64,000 nucleotides of DNA from Streptomyces venezuelae (GTDB lineage Bacteria > Actinomycetota > Actinomycetes > Streptomycetales > Streptomycetaceae), in NCBI RefSeq assembly GCF_008642315.1, contig NZ_CP029192.1, positions 1,426,001 to 1,490,000 on the forward strand. The letters are read 5' to 3'. A program made the position numbers and the translations under genes. Under the pieces are notes generated by a model. That model saw nothing but the letters and a program-made list of their open reading frames with translations. It did not search any database and was not told where the DNA came from. Each line of letters begins with the position of its first letter. Positions within the stretch are counted from its first letter, which is position 1. Below, in pieces: positions 1-8,720 of the stretch.

Positions 1-1
1 G

Positions 2-880
2 GCCGCGAGCCCCACTCTCCTCGGCCTCCTCGCCCTCGCCGAGGAGGCCGCCGACCTGGAAGCCCTCTCCCCCTACCTCACGGACTCCGAACCGGCGGTG
101 CGGGCGGCGGCCGTCGCCGTCCTCGCGGAGACGGTTCCCGCGGGGACGGGCCCGGCCCTCGCCGCGGCGCTCCGCGACCCCGACGGTCAGGTCCGGGAGG
201 CGTCAGCGGGCGCGTTGCGCGAACTCATCGAAGTCCTGCCCGCCGTACCGGAGTTGGAGTCCGGTCTGCGCGCCGCGCTCGACGTCACGGACCCGACGGT
301 GCGGGGTGCCGCGCTGGACGTCCTGCGGGGGCTGCGGCTCGGGGACGCGCCGCTGTACGCCGCCGCGCTGGCGGACACCGACATCGACGTCCGCATTCAC
401 GCCGTGCGGGCGCTGGTGTCGGTGGACGCGACGGCCGACCTCGCGGGCGCCGCGGACGACCCGGCCCGCGAGGTGCGGGTCGCGGTGGCCCGAGGCCTCG
501 CGGCGGTACGCGATCCGTCGCCGTCCTCGCTCGCGCCGCTCCTCGACGACCCCGACGCGCTGGTCAGGGCGGCCTCGCTGACGGCGCTCGCGGTCACGGG
601 CTGCCCGCTCCCGTACGCCGAGCGGGCCTCGACCGCGCTGGGCGACCCCGCCTGGCAGGTCAGGGCGGGCGCGGCGACCGCCCTGCGCGCGGCCCCGCCG
701 GAACCCGCGATCCCCGCCCTGGTCAAGGCGGCGGCCGACCCGGAGGCGGACGTCCGCAAGGCCGCGGTCCTCTCCCTACTCGCCCTCCCCACGACCCCCG
801 AGTCCCGGGCCGCCCTCACCGCGGCGACCACGGACCCGGATGCGGACATCCGCGCCTACGCGTCCCGCTCGGCCTCCTGA
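2..880 (+). CDS. HEAT-repeat protein, 5'-truncated by the window edge
   Basis: The frame is open from the first bases of the window, so the true start lies upstream. At least 292 residues are visible. They form about eight tandem helical repeats of roughly 31 residues, each with the pattern D-P-x-x-x-V-R-x-x-A-x-x-A-L (for example DPDGQVREA, DPTVRGAAL, DIDVRIHAV, DPAREVRVA, DPEADVRKA, DPDADIRAY). This is the classic HEAT/PBS-lyase-type repeat, a protein-protein scaffold with no catalytic residues of its own. I see no signal peptide or membrane segment in the visible part. Its 3' end overlaps the convergent hydrolase gene by 25 bases. Specific partner and role are unknown. Confidence 0.85.
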   Translation, partial: AASPTLLGLLALAEEAADLEALSPYLTDSEPAVRAAAVAVLAETVPAGTGPALAAALRDPDGQVREASAGALRELIEVLPAVPELESGLRAALDVTDPTVRGAALDVLRGLRLGDAPLYAAALADTDIDVRIHAVRALVSVDATADLAGAADDPAREVRVAVARGLAAVRDPSPSSLAPLLDDPDALVRAASLTALAVTGCPLPYAERASTALGDPAWQVRAGAATALRAAPPEPAIPALVKAAADPEADVRKAAVLSLLALPTTPESRAALTAATTDPDADIRAYASRSAS

Positions 881-1584
881 CCGAGCCCGGTGGGCCGGGT
901 GAGGCACCGTGGCCCCAGCACGCGCGCCACCTCGCCCGGCACCGGCCCGAGGCCCAGCAGGGCACCCACCGTGGCCGTCGTCAGCGCGTGCCACGCCGGG
1001 GCGTGGCGCAGCATCGCGTGGTCGCCGCCGTCCATCGTCACCAGGGCCGCTGCCGCGCCCGCGGCCGACGCCCGTGCCGCGTAGTCCGCGGACTCCGCCG
1101 GATCGGTCGTACCGTCGCGGTCGCCGTGCAGGAGCACCACTCCGCGGTCCCGCAGGTGGGTGACCGGGTCACCGGGCGGGCACCAGGGTGCGAGGCCCAC
1201 GACGGCCAGGACCGACGCGTGGCCCGCGGCGTGCAGGGCCGCGCGGGCACCCATGGAGTGGCCGACCAGGACCACGGGCGCGTCCCCGATGCGGGGTGCC
1301 AGGTCGGCGAGTGCGCGGCTCGCGTCACGGGCGGCGTCCTCCCGGTCGCCGTTCCAGCCCCGGCAGCGGTAGCGGACCTGCCCCACCGCGACGCCGCGCG
1401 CCCCGAAGGCCTTCCTGAGGGCGCGGGCGAAGGGCCGCATGCGCAGGCCCGGCAGGTTCAGCGCAGGGGGCGTCGACGTGCCGTGCTCCCGGCCACCGTG
1501 CAGGAGGAGGACGGCCGCCCGCGGGGGCAAGGAGGTGGCAGGGAAGATCAGGGGGGAGCGGGGCGGGGCGGCGGACGGGGACAC
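856..1584 (-). CDS. Alpha/beta hydrolase (dienelactone hydrolase-like)
   Basis: A 242-residue cytoplasmic alpha/beta-hydrolase. The oxyanion region LLLHGG is near residues 27-31, the nucleophile elbow GHSMGA puts Ser at about 110, the acid is in LLHGDRDGT near 155-157, and the His is in GGDHAML near 189, so the triad looks complete. The substrate cannot be read from sequence; the short lid between strands suggests a small ester or peptide. I chose the GTG at 1584 because GAAGGAG lies just upstream; the same frame runs further 5' to 1674 without a better site. The gene diverges from the acyl-CoA synthetase and converges on the HEAT gene with a 25-base overlap. Confidence 0.85.
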   Translation of the reverse strand: MSPSAAPPRSPLIFPATSLPPRAAVLLLHGGREHGTSTPPALNLPGLRMRPFARALRKAFGARGVAVGQVRYRCRGWNGDREDAARDASRALADLAPRIGDAPVVLVGHSMGARAALHAAGHASVLAVVGLAPWCPPGDPVTHLRDRGVVLLHGDRDGTTDPAESADYAARASAAGAAAALVTMDGGDHAMLRHAPAWHALTTATVGALLGLGPVPGEVARVLGPRCLTRPTGLGQEAERDA

Positions 1585-1717
1585 GGGACTCCTTCGGCGT
1601 CGCGGCGCCTCGTACAACGTCGGGAGACCGGTACGAGTTCCGAGCAGCCGGACGCGGTCACGCGGCGGCGACACTCTGCAGGCCGCGTACAGATTCCGTG
1701 GAGATTACGCCACCGAA

Positions 1718-1735
1718 ACTTACTCCAGCGTAAGT
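1718..1735. promoter_or_regulatory. Inverted repeat, candidate operator upstream of acyl-CoA synthetase
   Basis: ACTTAC-N6-GTAAGT is a perfect 6-base-arm inverted repeat in the 298-base divergent region between the hydrolase and the acyl-CoA synthetase. A further TTAC lies at 1705 and a GTAAGTAAGTT run extends the right arm. The size and symmetry suit a TetR-type repressor site, and such regulators often control fatty-acid genes, but no regulator is encoded next to it. The rest of the region (1585-1882) shows no small gene. Confidence 0.4.
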
Positions 1736-1882
1736 AAGTTGTCCGGCCCTTCCCCTTGTGGCCGTATTTTGACCGGCTGACCTGTGCCGATGTTCCGTGC
1801 CCGCCACCCATGGACCCCCTCCCGCACGCGGACGCCGTGGGGTACCGTCACGGCGCTGTGCGGAGCGCCACAAGGAGCATCA

Positions 1883-3706
1883 TTGCGCGAGTTCACGAAT
1901 CCTCCGATGGCGTCGGTGCCGCTGGTGGGCGGCCTTGCCGACGCCGTGTTCGACCATGCCCTCGAGGACCCGCTCCGCATCGCGTTCGGCCGCAAGACGG
2001 ACGGGCGGTGGCGCGACGTCACCTCGGGCGAGTTCCGTGACGAGGTGCTGGCCCTCGCCAAGGGCCTGATCGCGCAGGGCGTCCGCTTCGGCGACCGCGT
2101 CGCGATCATGTCCCGCACCCGCTACGAGTGGACGCTCTTCGACTTCGCCCTGTGGGCCATCGGCGCCCAGGTCGTACCGATCTATCCGACCTCCTCCGCC
2201 GAGCAGGTCCTGTGGATGCTGCACGACGCGCAGGTGTCGGCCGCGATGGTCGAGCACGAGGACCACGCGATGACGATCGGCTCCGTCGTCGACCGGCTGC
2301 CGCAGCTGCGCAGGCTCTGGCAGCTGGACGCCGACGCCGTGGGCGAGCTGACCGAGGCGGGGCGCGACATCGACGACGACGTGGTGCACCGCCACCGCCG
2401 CGCGGTGACCCCCGACTCCATCGCCACGATCATCTACACGTCGGGCACCACAGGACGCCCCAAGGGCTGCCTGATCTCCCACGCCAACTTCATGTTCGAG
2501 TCGGACGTGATGGTCGGACGCTGGGAGCCGGTGTTCCACTCCAAGCGGGGCGACGAGGCGACGACCCTGCTCTTCCTGCCGCTCGCGCACGTCTTCGGCC
2601 GCATGGTGCAGATCGCCGCCGTGCGCGGCCGGGTCAAGATGGGCCACCAGCCGAACCTGAACGCGGCCGCGCTCCTGCCCGACCTCGCGGCGTTCCGGCC
2701 CACGTTCATCCTGGCCGTGCCGTACATCTTCGAGAAGGTCTTCAACGCGGCGCGGCGCAAGGCGGAGCGGGACGGCAAGGCGGGCGCCTTCGACAAGGCC
2801 GTGGAGTGCGCGGTGCGGTACGCCGACGCCATGGAGGCCAGGGCCTTCGGCACGGGCCCCGGACCCTCGGCCGGGCTGCGCATGCAGCACCAGCTCTTCG
2901 ACAAGCTCGTCTTCTCGAAGGTGCGGGAGGCGATGGGCGGCCGGGTGCGGCACGCGATGTCGGGCGGCTCGGGCATGGACCGGCGGCTCGGCCTGTTCTT
3001 CGCGGGCGCCGGCGTGACGATCTACGAGGGGTACGGACTCACCGAGTCGACGGCGGCGGCGACCGCCAACCCGCCCGAGCGCACCCGCTACGGCACGGTC
3101 GGCCAGGCCATCCCCGGCACCACCGTGCACATCGCGGAGGACGGCGAGATCTGGCTGAACGGCGGCAACGTCTTCCAGGGCTACCTGAACAACCCGAAGG
3201 CCACCGACGCGACCCTGCACGACGGGTGGCTCGCCACGGGCGACATCGGCGCCCTCGACGAGGACGGCTACCTGACCATCACCGGGCGCAAGAAGGAGAT
3301 CCTGGTGACGTCGGGCGGCAAGAGCGTGTCGCCCGCCCAGCTGGAGGAGCGGGTCCGCGACCATCCGCTGGTCGCCCAGTGCATCCTCGTCGGCAACGAC
3401 CGCCCGTACATCGCCGCGCTCGTCACCCTGGACGCGGAGGCCGTGGAGCACTGGCTGACCATGCGCCGCAAGCCGATGCTGCCGCCCGGCGAGCTGGTGC
3501 GCGACCCGGACCTGGAGACCGAGGTGCGGCGGGCCGTGGTCGCCGCCAACACGCTCGTCTCGCAGGCCGAATCGATCCGTACGTTCCGCATACTGGCCCA
3601 CCAGTTCACCGAGGAACACGGCCTCCTGACGCCGTCCCTGAAGCTGAAGCGGAAGGCGATCGAGACGGTGTACTCGGCGGAGGTCGAGGCGCTGTACAGC
3701 AGCTAG
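1883..3706 (+). CDS. fadD: Long-chain acyl-CoA synthetase (AMP-forming)
   Basis: A 607-residue ANL-superfamily enzyme that activates a carboxylate (usually a fatty acid) to the acyl-adenylate and then the CoA thioester. Motifs in order: P-loop YTSGTTGRPKG near 186, GYGLTES near 383, the TGD hinge motif near 452, GRKKE near 467 and a C-terminal lysine-rich end. The length fits the FACS/FadD15 type. The TTG start at 1883 is preceded by AAGGAG with a five-base spacer; the upstream open frame to 1784 lacks such a site. A Liv-type ABC importer follows on the same strand after a 135-base gap, so the synthetase may trap an imported acid by CoA ligation. This coupling is inference. Confidence 0.9.
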   Translation: MREFTNPPMASVPLVGGLADAVFDHALEDPLRIAFGRKTDGRWRDVTSGEFRDEVLALAKGLIAQGVRFGDRVAIMSRTRYEWTLFDFALWAIGAQVVPIYPTSSAEQVLWMLHDAQVSAAMVEHEDHAMTIGSVVDRLPQLRRLWQLDADAVGELTEAGRDIDDDVVHRHRRAVTPDSIATIIYTSGTTGRPKGCLISHANFMFESDVMVGRWEPVFHSKRGDEATTLLFLPLAHVFGRMVQIAAVRGRVKMGHQPNLNAAALLPDLAAFRPTFILAVPYIFEKVFNAARRKAERDGKAGAFDKAVECAVRYADAMEARAFGTGPGPSAGLRMQHQLFDKLVFSKVREAMGGRVRHAMSGGSGMDRRLGLFFAGAGVTIYEGYGLTESTAAATANPPERTRYGTVGQAIPGTTVHIAEDGEIWLNGGNVFQGYLNNPKATDATLHDGWLATGDIGALDEDGYLTITGRKKEILVTSGGKSVSPAQLEERVRDHPLVAQCILVGNDRPYIAALVTLDAEAVEHWLTMRRKPMLPPGELVRDPDLETEVRRAVVAANTLVSQAESIRTFRILAHQFTEEHGLLTPSLKLKRKAIETVYSAEVEALYSS

Positions 3707-3736
3707 CCGGGACGGGGCCGGACCGTCCGACGTTTC

Positions 3737-3782
3737 TGACGGGCCATCAAATATCATCGCGCCGCTTATTGACGGTTCATCA
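3737..3782 (+). promoter_or_regulatory. Two direct copies of TGACGG-N2-CATCA, 33 bases apart
   Basis: TGACGGGCCATCA (3737-3749) and TGACGGTTCATCA (3770-3782) sit on the same face of the helix, about three turns apart, upstream of the substrate-binding-protein gene. The first copy is also nearly palindromic. An A+T-rich AAATATCAT lies between them and could hold a -10 element. The spacing suggests cooperative binding by an unknown regulator of the transporter genes. Confidence 0.35.
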
Positions 3783-3841
3783 GGTCCCCCACAGAATCAG
3801 CCCCACTTCGACTTCGGGTTCGACTTCAGGGGGGCTCGACC

Positions 3842-5104
3842 GTGTCGCGACCGATCCGCACCATCACCGCAGCCGCCGCGGCCCTGCTGCTCGCCACCGC
3901 CTGCAACTCCGCCTCCACCGGCGGCGAAGCGGGCGGCGGCGACAAGGGCGGCGGCTCCGTGCGCGGCGTGACCGACGACTCCGTCAAGGTCGGCGGCATC
4001 GTCTCCATGACGACCGCGAGCGGATACAGCAAGAAGGACACCGACCTGGGCGCGAAGGCCCGCTTCGACCGCGCGAACGCGGAGGGCGGCGTGCACGGCC
4101 GGAAGATCGACTACCTGGGTGCGGAGGACGACGGGCAGGACCCGGGGAAGAACCTCGCGGCGGCGCGTCAACTGGTCCAGCGGGAGAAGGTGTTCGCGAT
4201 CTCCCCGATGAGCTCGGTCACCTTCTCCGGCGCGGACTTCCTGCAGAAGCAGAAGGTTCCCACGTTCGGCTGGGGCACCATCCCGCCCTTCTGCGGCCCG
4301 ACCTACATGTACGGCTTCGGCGGCTGCATGGTGCCGATGCCCGGCGGCACCATCACGCAGAGCTGGCCCGAGGGGCTCAAGAAGGTGATGGGCGGCGCGA
4401 AGGGCAAGTCGGTCGCGATCCTCGCCAACGACAACGACGCGGGCACGTTCGCCATCCGCACCTACAAGCAGTCCTTCGCCGCGGCCGGTTACGAGGTGAC
4501 GTACGCCAAGTCGACCGTCCCCGCCACCTCCGTGCCGAGCGACTGGTCGGCGTACACCAAGGAGATCCTGCGCTCCGACGGCGGCAGGGCGCCGGACGCC
4601 GTCGTCTCCGTCATGCAGACCCCGTACAACATCGGTCTGTTCACGGCGGTCAAGCGCGCGGGCTTCAAGGGCGTCATCACCGACCCCACCGACTACGACC
4701 CCGGCCTGCTCGCCAAGAGCGCCACGAAGAAGGCGCTGGACGGCGTGCACGTGCTCCTCTCCTTCCAGCCGTTCGAGCAGGACACCGCGGACATGCGGCA
4801 GTTCAAGAAGGACGTCAGGGAGGCGGCGGGCAGGGACGTCCCCCTCAATATGCACATGATGACCGGCTACATGTCGGCCGACCTCTTCCTCGCCGTCGCC
4901 GAGAAGGCGGGCAAGGACCTCACCCTCGACTCCTTCCAGAACGCGGCGGACGGCTACTCAGACACCGGCACCCTGGTCGGCGACCGCAAGCTGCGCGAAG
5001 GGCAGAAGGAGTCGTTCGGCTGCGGCGCGCTCGTCCAGCTGCGGGACGGCAAGTACACGGTGTCGTCGCCCTTCAAGTGCTACGAACCGATTCCCTTCAA
5101 GTAA
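3842..5104 (+). CDS. Branched-chain amino-acid-type ABC substrate-binding lipoprotein
   Basis: A 420-residue periplasmic-binding-protein type I (LivJ/LivK-like, Peripla_BP_6). Residues 1-20 are a signal peptide ending in a lipobox (LLLATAC), so Cys21 would be lipid-anchored on the outer face of the membrane. The mature part has the usual start (DDSVKVGGI), a first lobe with GVHGRKIDY and a second with IGLFTAVKRAGFKGVI. The GTG start follows a GGGGGG run. The gene is 12 bases before the fused permease and forms the capture component of the importer. Ligand is unknown; neighbours suggest an organic or fatty acid as readily as an amino acid. Confidence 0.88.
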   Translation: MSRPIRTITAAAAALLLATACNSASTGGEAGGGDKGGGSVRGVTDDSVKVGGIVSMTTASGYSKKDTDLGAKARFDRANAEGGVHGRKIDYLGAEDDGQDPGKNLAAARQLVQREKVFAISPMSSVTFSGADFLQKQKVPTFGWGTIPPFCGPTYMYGFGGCMVPMPGGTITQSWPEGLKKVMGGAKGKSVAILANDNDAGTFAIRTYKQSFAAAGYEVTYAKSTVPATSVPSDWSAYTKEILRSDGGRAPDAVVSVMQTPYNIGLFTAVKRAGFKGVITDPTDYDPGLLAKSATKKALDGVHVLLSFQPFEQDTADMRQFKKDVREAAGRDVPLNMHMMTGYMSADLFLAVAEKAGKDLTLDSFQNAADGYSDTGTLVGDRKLREGQKESFGCGALVQLRDGKYTVSSPFKCYEPIPFK

Positions 5105-5116
5105 GGGCGGGCCGCC

Positions 5117-7879
5117 ATGTCGGACCTCCTCGGATTCGTGCTGAGCGGCCTCGTCTCGGGCGCCCTGTACGCGCTGCTCGCCACGGGCCTCGTCCTGTCG
5201 TACTCCGCCTCGGGCCTCTTCAACTTCGCCCACGGCGCGACCGCCTACCTCTGCGCCCTCGCCTTCCACGAACTGCACTCCGGCTTCGGCTGGCCCGCCG
5301 TACCGACGGCGCTGCTCCTGGTCCTGGTGGCGGCACCCGCCCTCGGCTGGGGCCTCGACCGGCTGATGTTCCGCAAGCTGGCGCGGGTCGGCGAGACCGC
5401 GCAGATCGTCGCGACGATCGGCCTGCTCGTCGCGCTGCCCGCGCTCGGCCTGTGGATCGTGGAGCTCCTCGACGACGCGGGGGCGCCGGTGAAACCCGCG
5501 GAGAACCAGTTCGGACTGCCGGGCGTCGGGCCGAGCCCGGCCCGCAGCTGGCAGCTGACGGACGGCGTCGGCATCGACTCCGACCAGCTCATCACCTGGG
5601 TGACGACGGCCGTCGTGGCCGTCGGCCTGTGGATCCTGATGCGCCACACGCCGCTCGGCCTCAGGCTGCGCGCCGCCGTCGACAACCGGTCCCTCGTGGA
5701 GCTGCGCGGCATGAGCGCGGACCGCCTCTCGTCGGTGGCGTGGATGCTGTCGTCCGGTCTCGCGGGCCTCGCGGGCGTCCTCGCCACGCCGCTCCTCGGG
5801 CTCTCCTCGCACGACTTCACCCTGTTCCTCTTCGTCTCCTCGACGGCCGCCGTGCTCGGCCGCTTCCTGTCGATCCCCCTCGCCTTCGCGGGCGGCCTCG
5901 GACTCGGCGTGCTCCAGAACCTCGTCGCGGGGTACGCCGACTTCGCCGAGAGGATCACCGGTTTCCGTACGGCCGTGCCGTTCCTGATCCTGTTCGCCGG
6001 GCTGCTCCTGCTCACGCGGCGGCAGCGGACCGCGGGCACGGCGGTGGTGGACGCGCCGCCCGTGGACTACCTCGCGGGACGCTCATGGCTGCGCCGCTGG
6101 GGCCCGTGGACAGCAGGAGCACTCCTCCTCGCCCTCTCCTTCTACACGGTCACCACTCCCTTCTGGAGCGGCCTCCTCGCACAGGGGCTCGCGATCTCGC
6201 TGGTCTTCGTCTCCTTCACCGTGGTGACGGGGCTCGGCGCGATGGTGTCGCTCGCGCAGGCCACGTTCGTGACGGGCGCGGCGCTGGTGGCGGGGCTCCT
6301 GATGAGCCACGGGTGGCCGTTCGCCGGGGCGGCGCTCGTGGGCACGTGCGCGGCGGCGGCACTCGGCGCGCTCGTGGCGCTGCCCGCGCTGCGGCTCGGC
6401 GGCCGCTCCCTGGCCCTCGCCACGCTGGCGCTCGCCTTCCTCGCCGACCAGGTCCTCTTCCAGATGGGCTGGTTGCGCAACGGCGACACGGGCTGGGAGA
6501 TCCCCCGCCCGGTCTTCGGCCCCGTCGACCTCTCGGACGACCGCGCGATGGGCGTGGCGATGGTCGTCCTCGCCACAGCGGCCGTGGCCTCGCTCGCCGC
6601 ACTGCGGAACTCCCCCTCGGGCCGGGCCATGCTGGCGGTACGGTCCGCTCCCGCGGCGGCCATGGCGTCCGGCGTCTCGGTCGTCCGCACGAAACTCCTG
6701 CTCTTCACGCTCTCGGCGGGGCTGGCGGGGTTCGGCGGCGTGATGTACGCGTCCTACAACACCCGCGTCACCGCGACCGACTTCACCGCGATGACGGGCC
6801 TGATCTGGCTCGCGGTCGCGGTCGCGGCCGGGGTCCGCAGACCACAGTTCGCGGTGGTGGCGGGCCTGGTCTTCGCGATCGTCCCGCACCTGGCGACGGA
6901 GTACGTCACCGAGTCCGCGCACCTCCCGGTAATCCTCTTCGGCCTGGCGGGCCTGGCCCTGGCGAACGATCCGGACGGGTATTGCGCGGCGGTTCCGGTA
7001 CGGATGCATCGGCGGAGGAAGGGGAGGGTGCGGCCGGAGGCGGTGCCGGGGGCGGTGGTTTCGGCGCGTGGGGGCGGCATCCTCCAACGTGCCAGCGGTG
7101 GCCCGCAGTCGGTGTCGGCACCGGCGCCGCGACCCGTCGACGCCGCGCCACCCGTCCTCGCCCTCCACGGACTCCGCGCCGGCTACGACGGCGCCCCCGT
7201 GCTCCACGGCGTGGACCTCGCCGTGCACGCCGGGGAGATCGTCGCCCTGCTCGGACCCAACGGCGCCGGGAAGTCGACCGTCTGCCGCACGGCGGCGGGC
7301 CTCCTCGCCCCCACGCAGGGGCACGTGTACGTCGCCGGGCACGACGCCACCCGCGAAGGTGCCGCCCGCCGCTCCCGTGGCGGTGTCGTCCTCGCCCCCG
7401 AGGGGCGCGGGATCTTCCCCTCGCTCACCATCGACGAGAACCTCGCCCTGTACTTGCGGGGGCGGGACGAACGCGACGCGGTGTACGAGCGGTTCGCGGG
7501 ACTCGCGGCGCGGCGCAAGGTCGCGGCGGGCTCCCTCTCCGGCGGCGAGCAGCAACTGCTCGCGCTCGCACCGCTGTTGCAGCGCCCGCCGAAGGTCCTG
7601 ATCGCGGACGAGCCGTCGCTCGGCCTCGCACCGCGCGTCGTCGACGACGTGTTCCGTCTTCTTGCCGAGCTGCGGGACGCGGGCGCCGGCCTGCTGCTCG
7701 TCGAGGAGAAGGCCGCCGAGATCCTCGGGGTCGCGGACACGGTGGCGTACCTGGCGCAGGGCAGCGTCTCCTGGTGCGGCCCGCGCTCCGAGGTGCGGGC
7801 CGACCGGCTCACCGAGGCGTACCTGGGCATGGCGGCGAACGACGGACGACGGACGGCGAAGGACGTGACGCGGCCATGA
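5117..7879 (+). CDS. Fused Liv-type ABC importer: two permease domains plus one ATPase
   Basis: One 920-residue chain carries three modules normally encoded by livH, livM and livF. Residues about 1-300 are a LivH-type permease (SGLVSGALYALLATGLVLSY opening, FNFAHGA motif). Residues about 330-625 are a LivM-type permease with many hydrophobic helices. After a linker of about 50 residues rich in Arg, Pro and Ala, residues about 675-905 are a LivF-type ATPase with Walker A GPNGAGKST near 713, signature LSGGEQQ near 806 and Walker B VLIADEPS near 827. The C-terminal sequence EAYLG is typical of LivF. It takes up substrate from the lipoprotein encoded upstream; the second ATPase is encoded 10 bases downstream. 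The frame is open throughout, so this is a real fusion unless a sequencing error joined genes. Confidence 0.88.
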   Translation: MSDLLGFVLSGLVSGALYALLATGLVLSYSASGLFNFAHGATAYLCALAFHELHSGFGWPAVPTALLLVLVAAPALGWGLDRLMFRKLARVGETAQIVATIGLLVALPALGLWIVELLDDAGAPVKPAENQFGLPGVGPSPARSWQLTDGVGIDSDQLITWVTTAVVAVGLWILMRHTPLGLRLRAAVDNRSLVELRGMSADRLSSVAWMLSSGLAGLAGVLATPLLGLSSHDFTLFLFVSSTAAVLGRFLSIPLAFAGGLGLGVLQNLVAGYADFAERITGFRTAVPFLILFAGLLLLTRRQRTAGTAVVDAPPVDYLAGRSWLRRWGPWTAGALLLALSFYTVTTPFWSGLLAQGLAISLVFVSFTVVTGLGAMVSLAQATFVTGAALVAGLLMSHGWPFAGAALVGTCAAAALGALVALPALRLGGRSLALATLALAFLADQVLFQMGWLRNGDTGWEIPRPVFGPVDLSDDRAMGVAMVVLATAAVASLAALRNSPSGRAMLAVRSAPAAAMASGVSVVRTKLLLFTLSAGLAGFGGVMYASYNTRVTATDFTAMTGLIWLAVAVAAGVRRPQFAVVAGLVFAIVPHLATEYVTESAHLPVILFGLAGLALANDPDGYCAAVPVRMHRRRKGRVRPEAVPGAVVSARGGGILQRASGGPQSVSAPAPRPVDAAPPVLALHGLRAGYDGAPVLHGVDLAVHAGEIVALLGPNGAGKSTVCRTAAGLLAPTQGHVYVAGHDATREGAARRSRGGVVLAPEGRGIFPSLTIDENLALYLRGRDERDAVYERFAGLAARRKVAAGSLSGGEQQLLALAPLLQRPPKVLIADEPSLGLAPRVVDDVFRLLAELRDAGAGLLLVEEKAAEILGVADTVAYLAQGSVSWCGPRSEVRADRLTEAYLGMAANDGRRTAKDVTRP

Positions 7880-7889
7880 AGGAGCGGCC

Positions 7890-8690
7890 ATGAGGGAGCG
7901 GGAACACGTCCTGGTGGCCGAGGACATCGGCGTACGCTTCGGCGGCGTCCGGGCCCTCGACGGGGTGGGGCTCGGCGTGCGGCGGGGCGAGGTCTGCGGG
8001 CTCATCGGGCCCAACGGCGCGGGCAAGACGACCCTGTTCGACGTCCTGTCCGGCATCCGCGGACCCGACCGGGGCCGGGTGCTGCTCGACGGGCGGGACG
8101 TCACGCGCCGCTCCCCCGTGTGGCGCGCCCGGCACGGGATGCGGCGCACGTTCCAGCGGCAGCAGCTCTTCGGCCAGCTCACCGTCGCCGACAACCTCGT
8201 CGTCGCCCAGGAGTGGCGGGGCGGTGGCGGCGGCTTCGCGGCGGACCTGCTGGCCGCGCCGACCCGGCGCGCGCACGAGGCGGGGCGGCGCGCGCGGGCC
8301 GCGTCGGTGCTGCGTTCGTGCGGCCTCGACGCGCTGGCCGGGCAGTACGCGGGCGCGCTGCCGGTCGGGCAGGCCCGCATGGTGGAGCTGGCACGCGCCG
8401 TCGCGGACCCGCCCGCGGTCCTGCTCCTGGACGAGCCCGCCTCCGGGATGACGGCCGACGAACGACAGCGGCTGTCGGCCGTCGTCCGTCACCTCGCGGA
8501 CGACGAGGGCTGCGCGGTGCTCCTCGTCGAGCACAACGTCGCCTTCGTGATGGAGCTCTGTGCCCGCGTCGTCGTCCTCGACCTCGGCCGGGTCCTGGCC
8601 CACGGGACACCGGCCGAGGTGCGCGCGGATCCGCGGGTGCGGGACGCCTACCTGGGGACCCCGCCGGACGACGCCCGGCCTCCGGTCTGA
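7890..8690 (+). CDS. livG: Liv-type ABC transporter ATPase (LivG-like)
   Basis: A 266-residue ATP-binding subunit. Walker A GPNGAGKTT, the LivG-typical sequence RTFQRQQLF, a degenerate signature (ALPVGQARMVELARA, with PVGQ in place of the usual LSGGQ), Walker B VLLLDEPASGM and switch His in VEHNVAFVM are all present. The end DAYLG matches the LivG family. It would pair with the ATPase domain fused to the permeases encoded just upstream to form the nucleotide-binding dimer. Start ATG 7890 lies 10 bases after the previous stop, with GGAGCGG as ribosome site inside that gap, so the four genes from the acyl-CoA synthetase on look like one transcription unit. The PVGQ signature is worth noting because the second ATPase domain keeps the consensus. 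Confidence 0.88.
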   Translation: MREREHVLVAEDIGVRFGGVRALDGVGLGVRRGEVCGLIGPNGAGKTTLFDVLSGIRGPDRGRVLLDGRDVTRRSPVWRARHGMRRTFQRQQLFGQLTVADNLVVAQEWRGGGGGFAADLLAAPTRRAHEAGRRARAASVLRSCGLDALAGQYAGALPVGQARMVELARAVADPPAVLLLDEPASGMTADERQRLSAVVRHLADDEGCAVLLVEHNVAFVMELCARVVVLDLGRVLAHGTPAEVRADPRVRDAYLGTPPDDARPPV

Positions 8691-8720
8691 ACCCGGCCGT
8701 GGCGCCCGACCGGCCCCGTC

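Noticed and set aside
1840..1845. GGGTAC before the acyl-CoA synthetase as a sigma-B promoter
   Set aside because: No GNNT at an allowed distance upstream.
1880..3757. A 625-codon minus-strand frame opposite the acyl-CoA synthetase
   Set aside because: Shadow of the real gene, His/Arg/Val-rich, no motif.
2128..7893. A 1,921-codon open frame on the plus strand
   Set aside because: It overlaps the acyl-CoA synthetase and importer in another frame, its translation is mostly Arg, Gly, Pro and Ala, and it is a typical high-G+C shadow frame.
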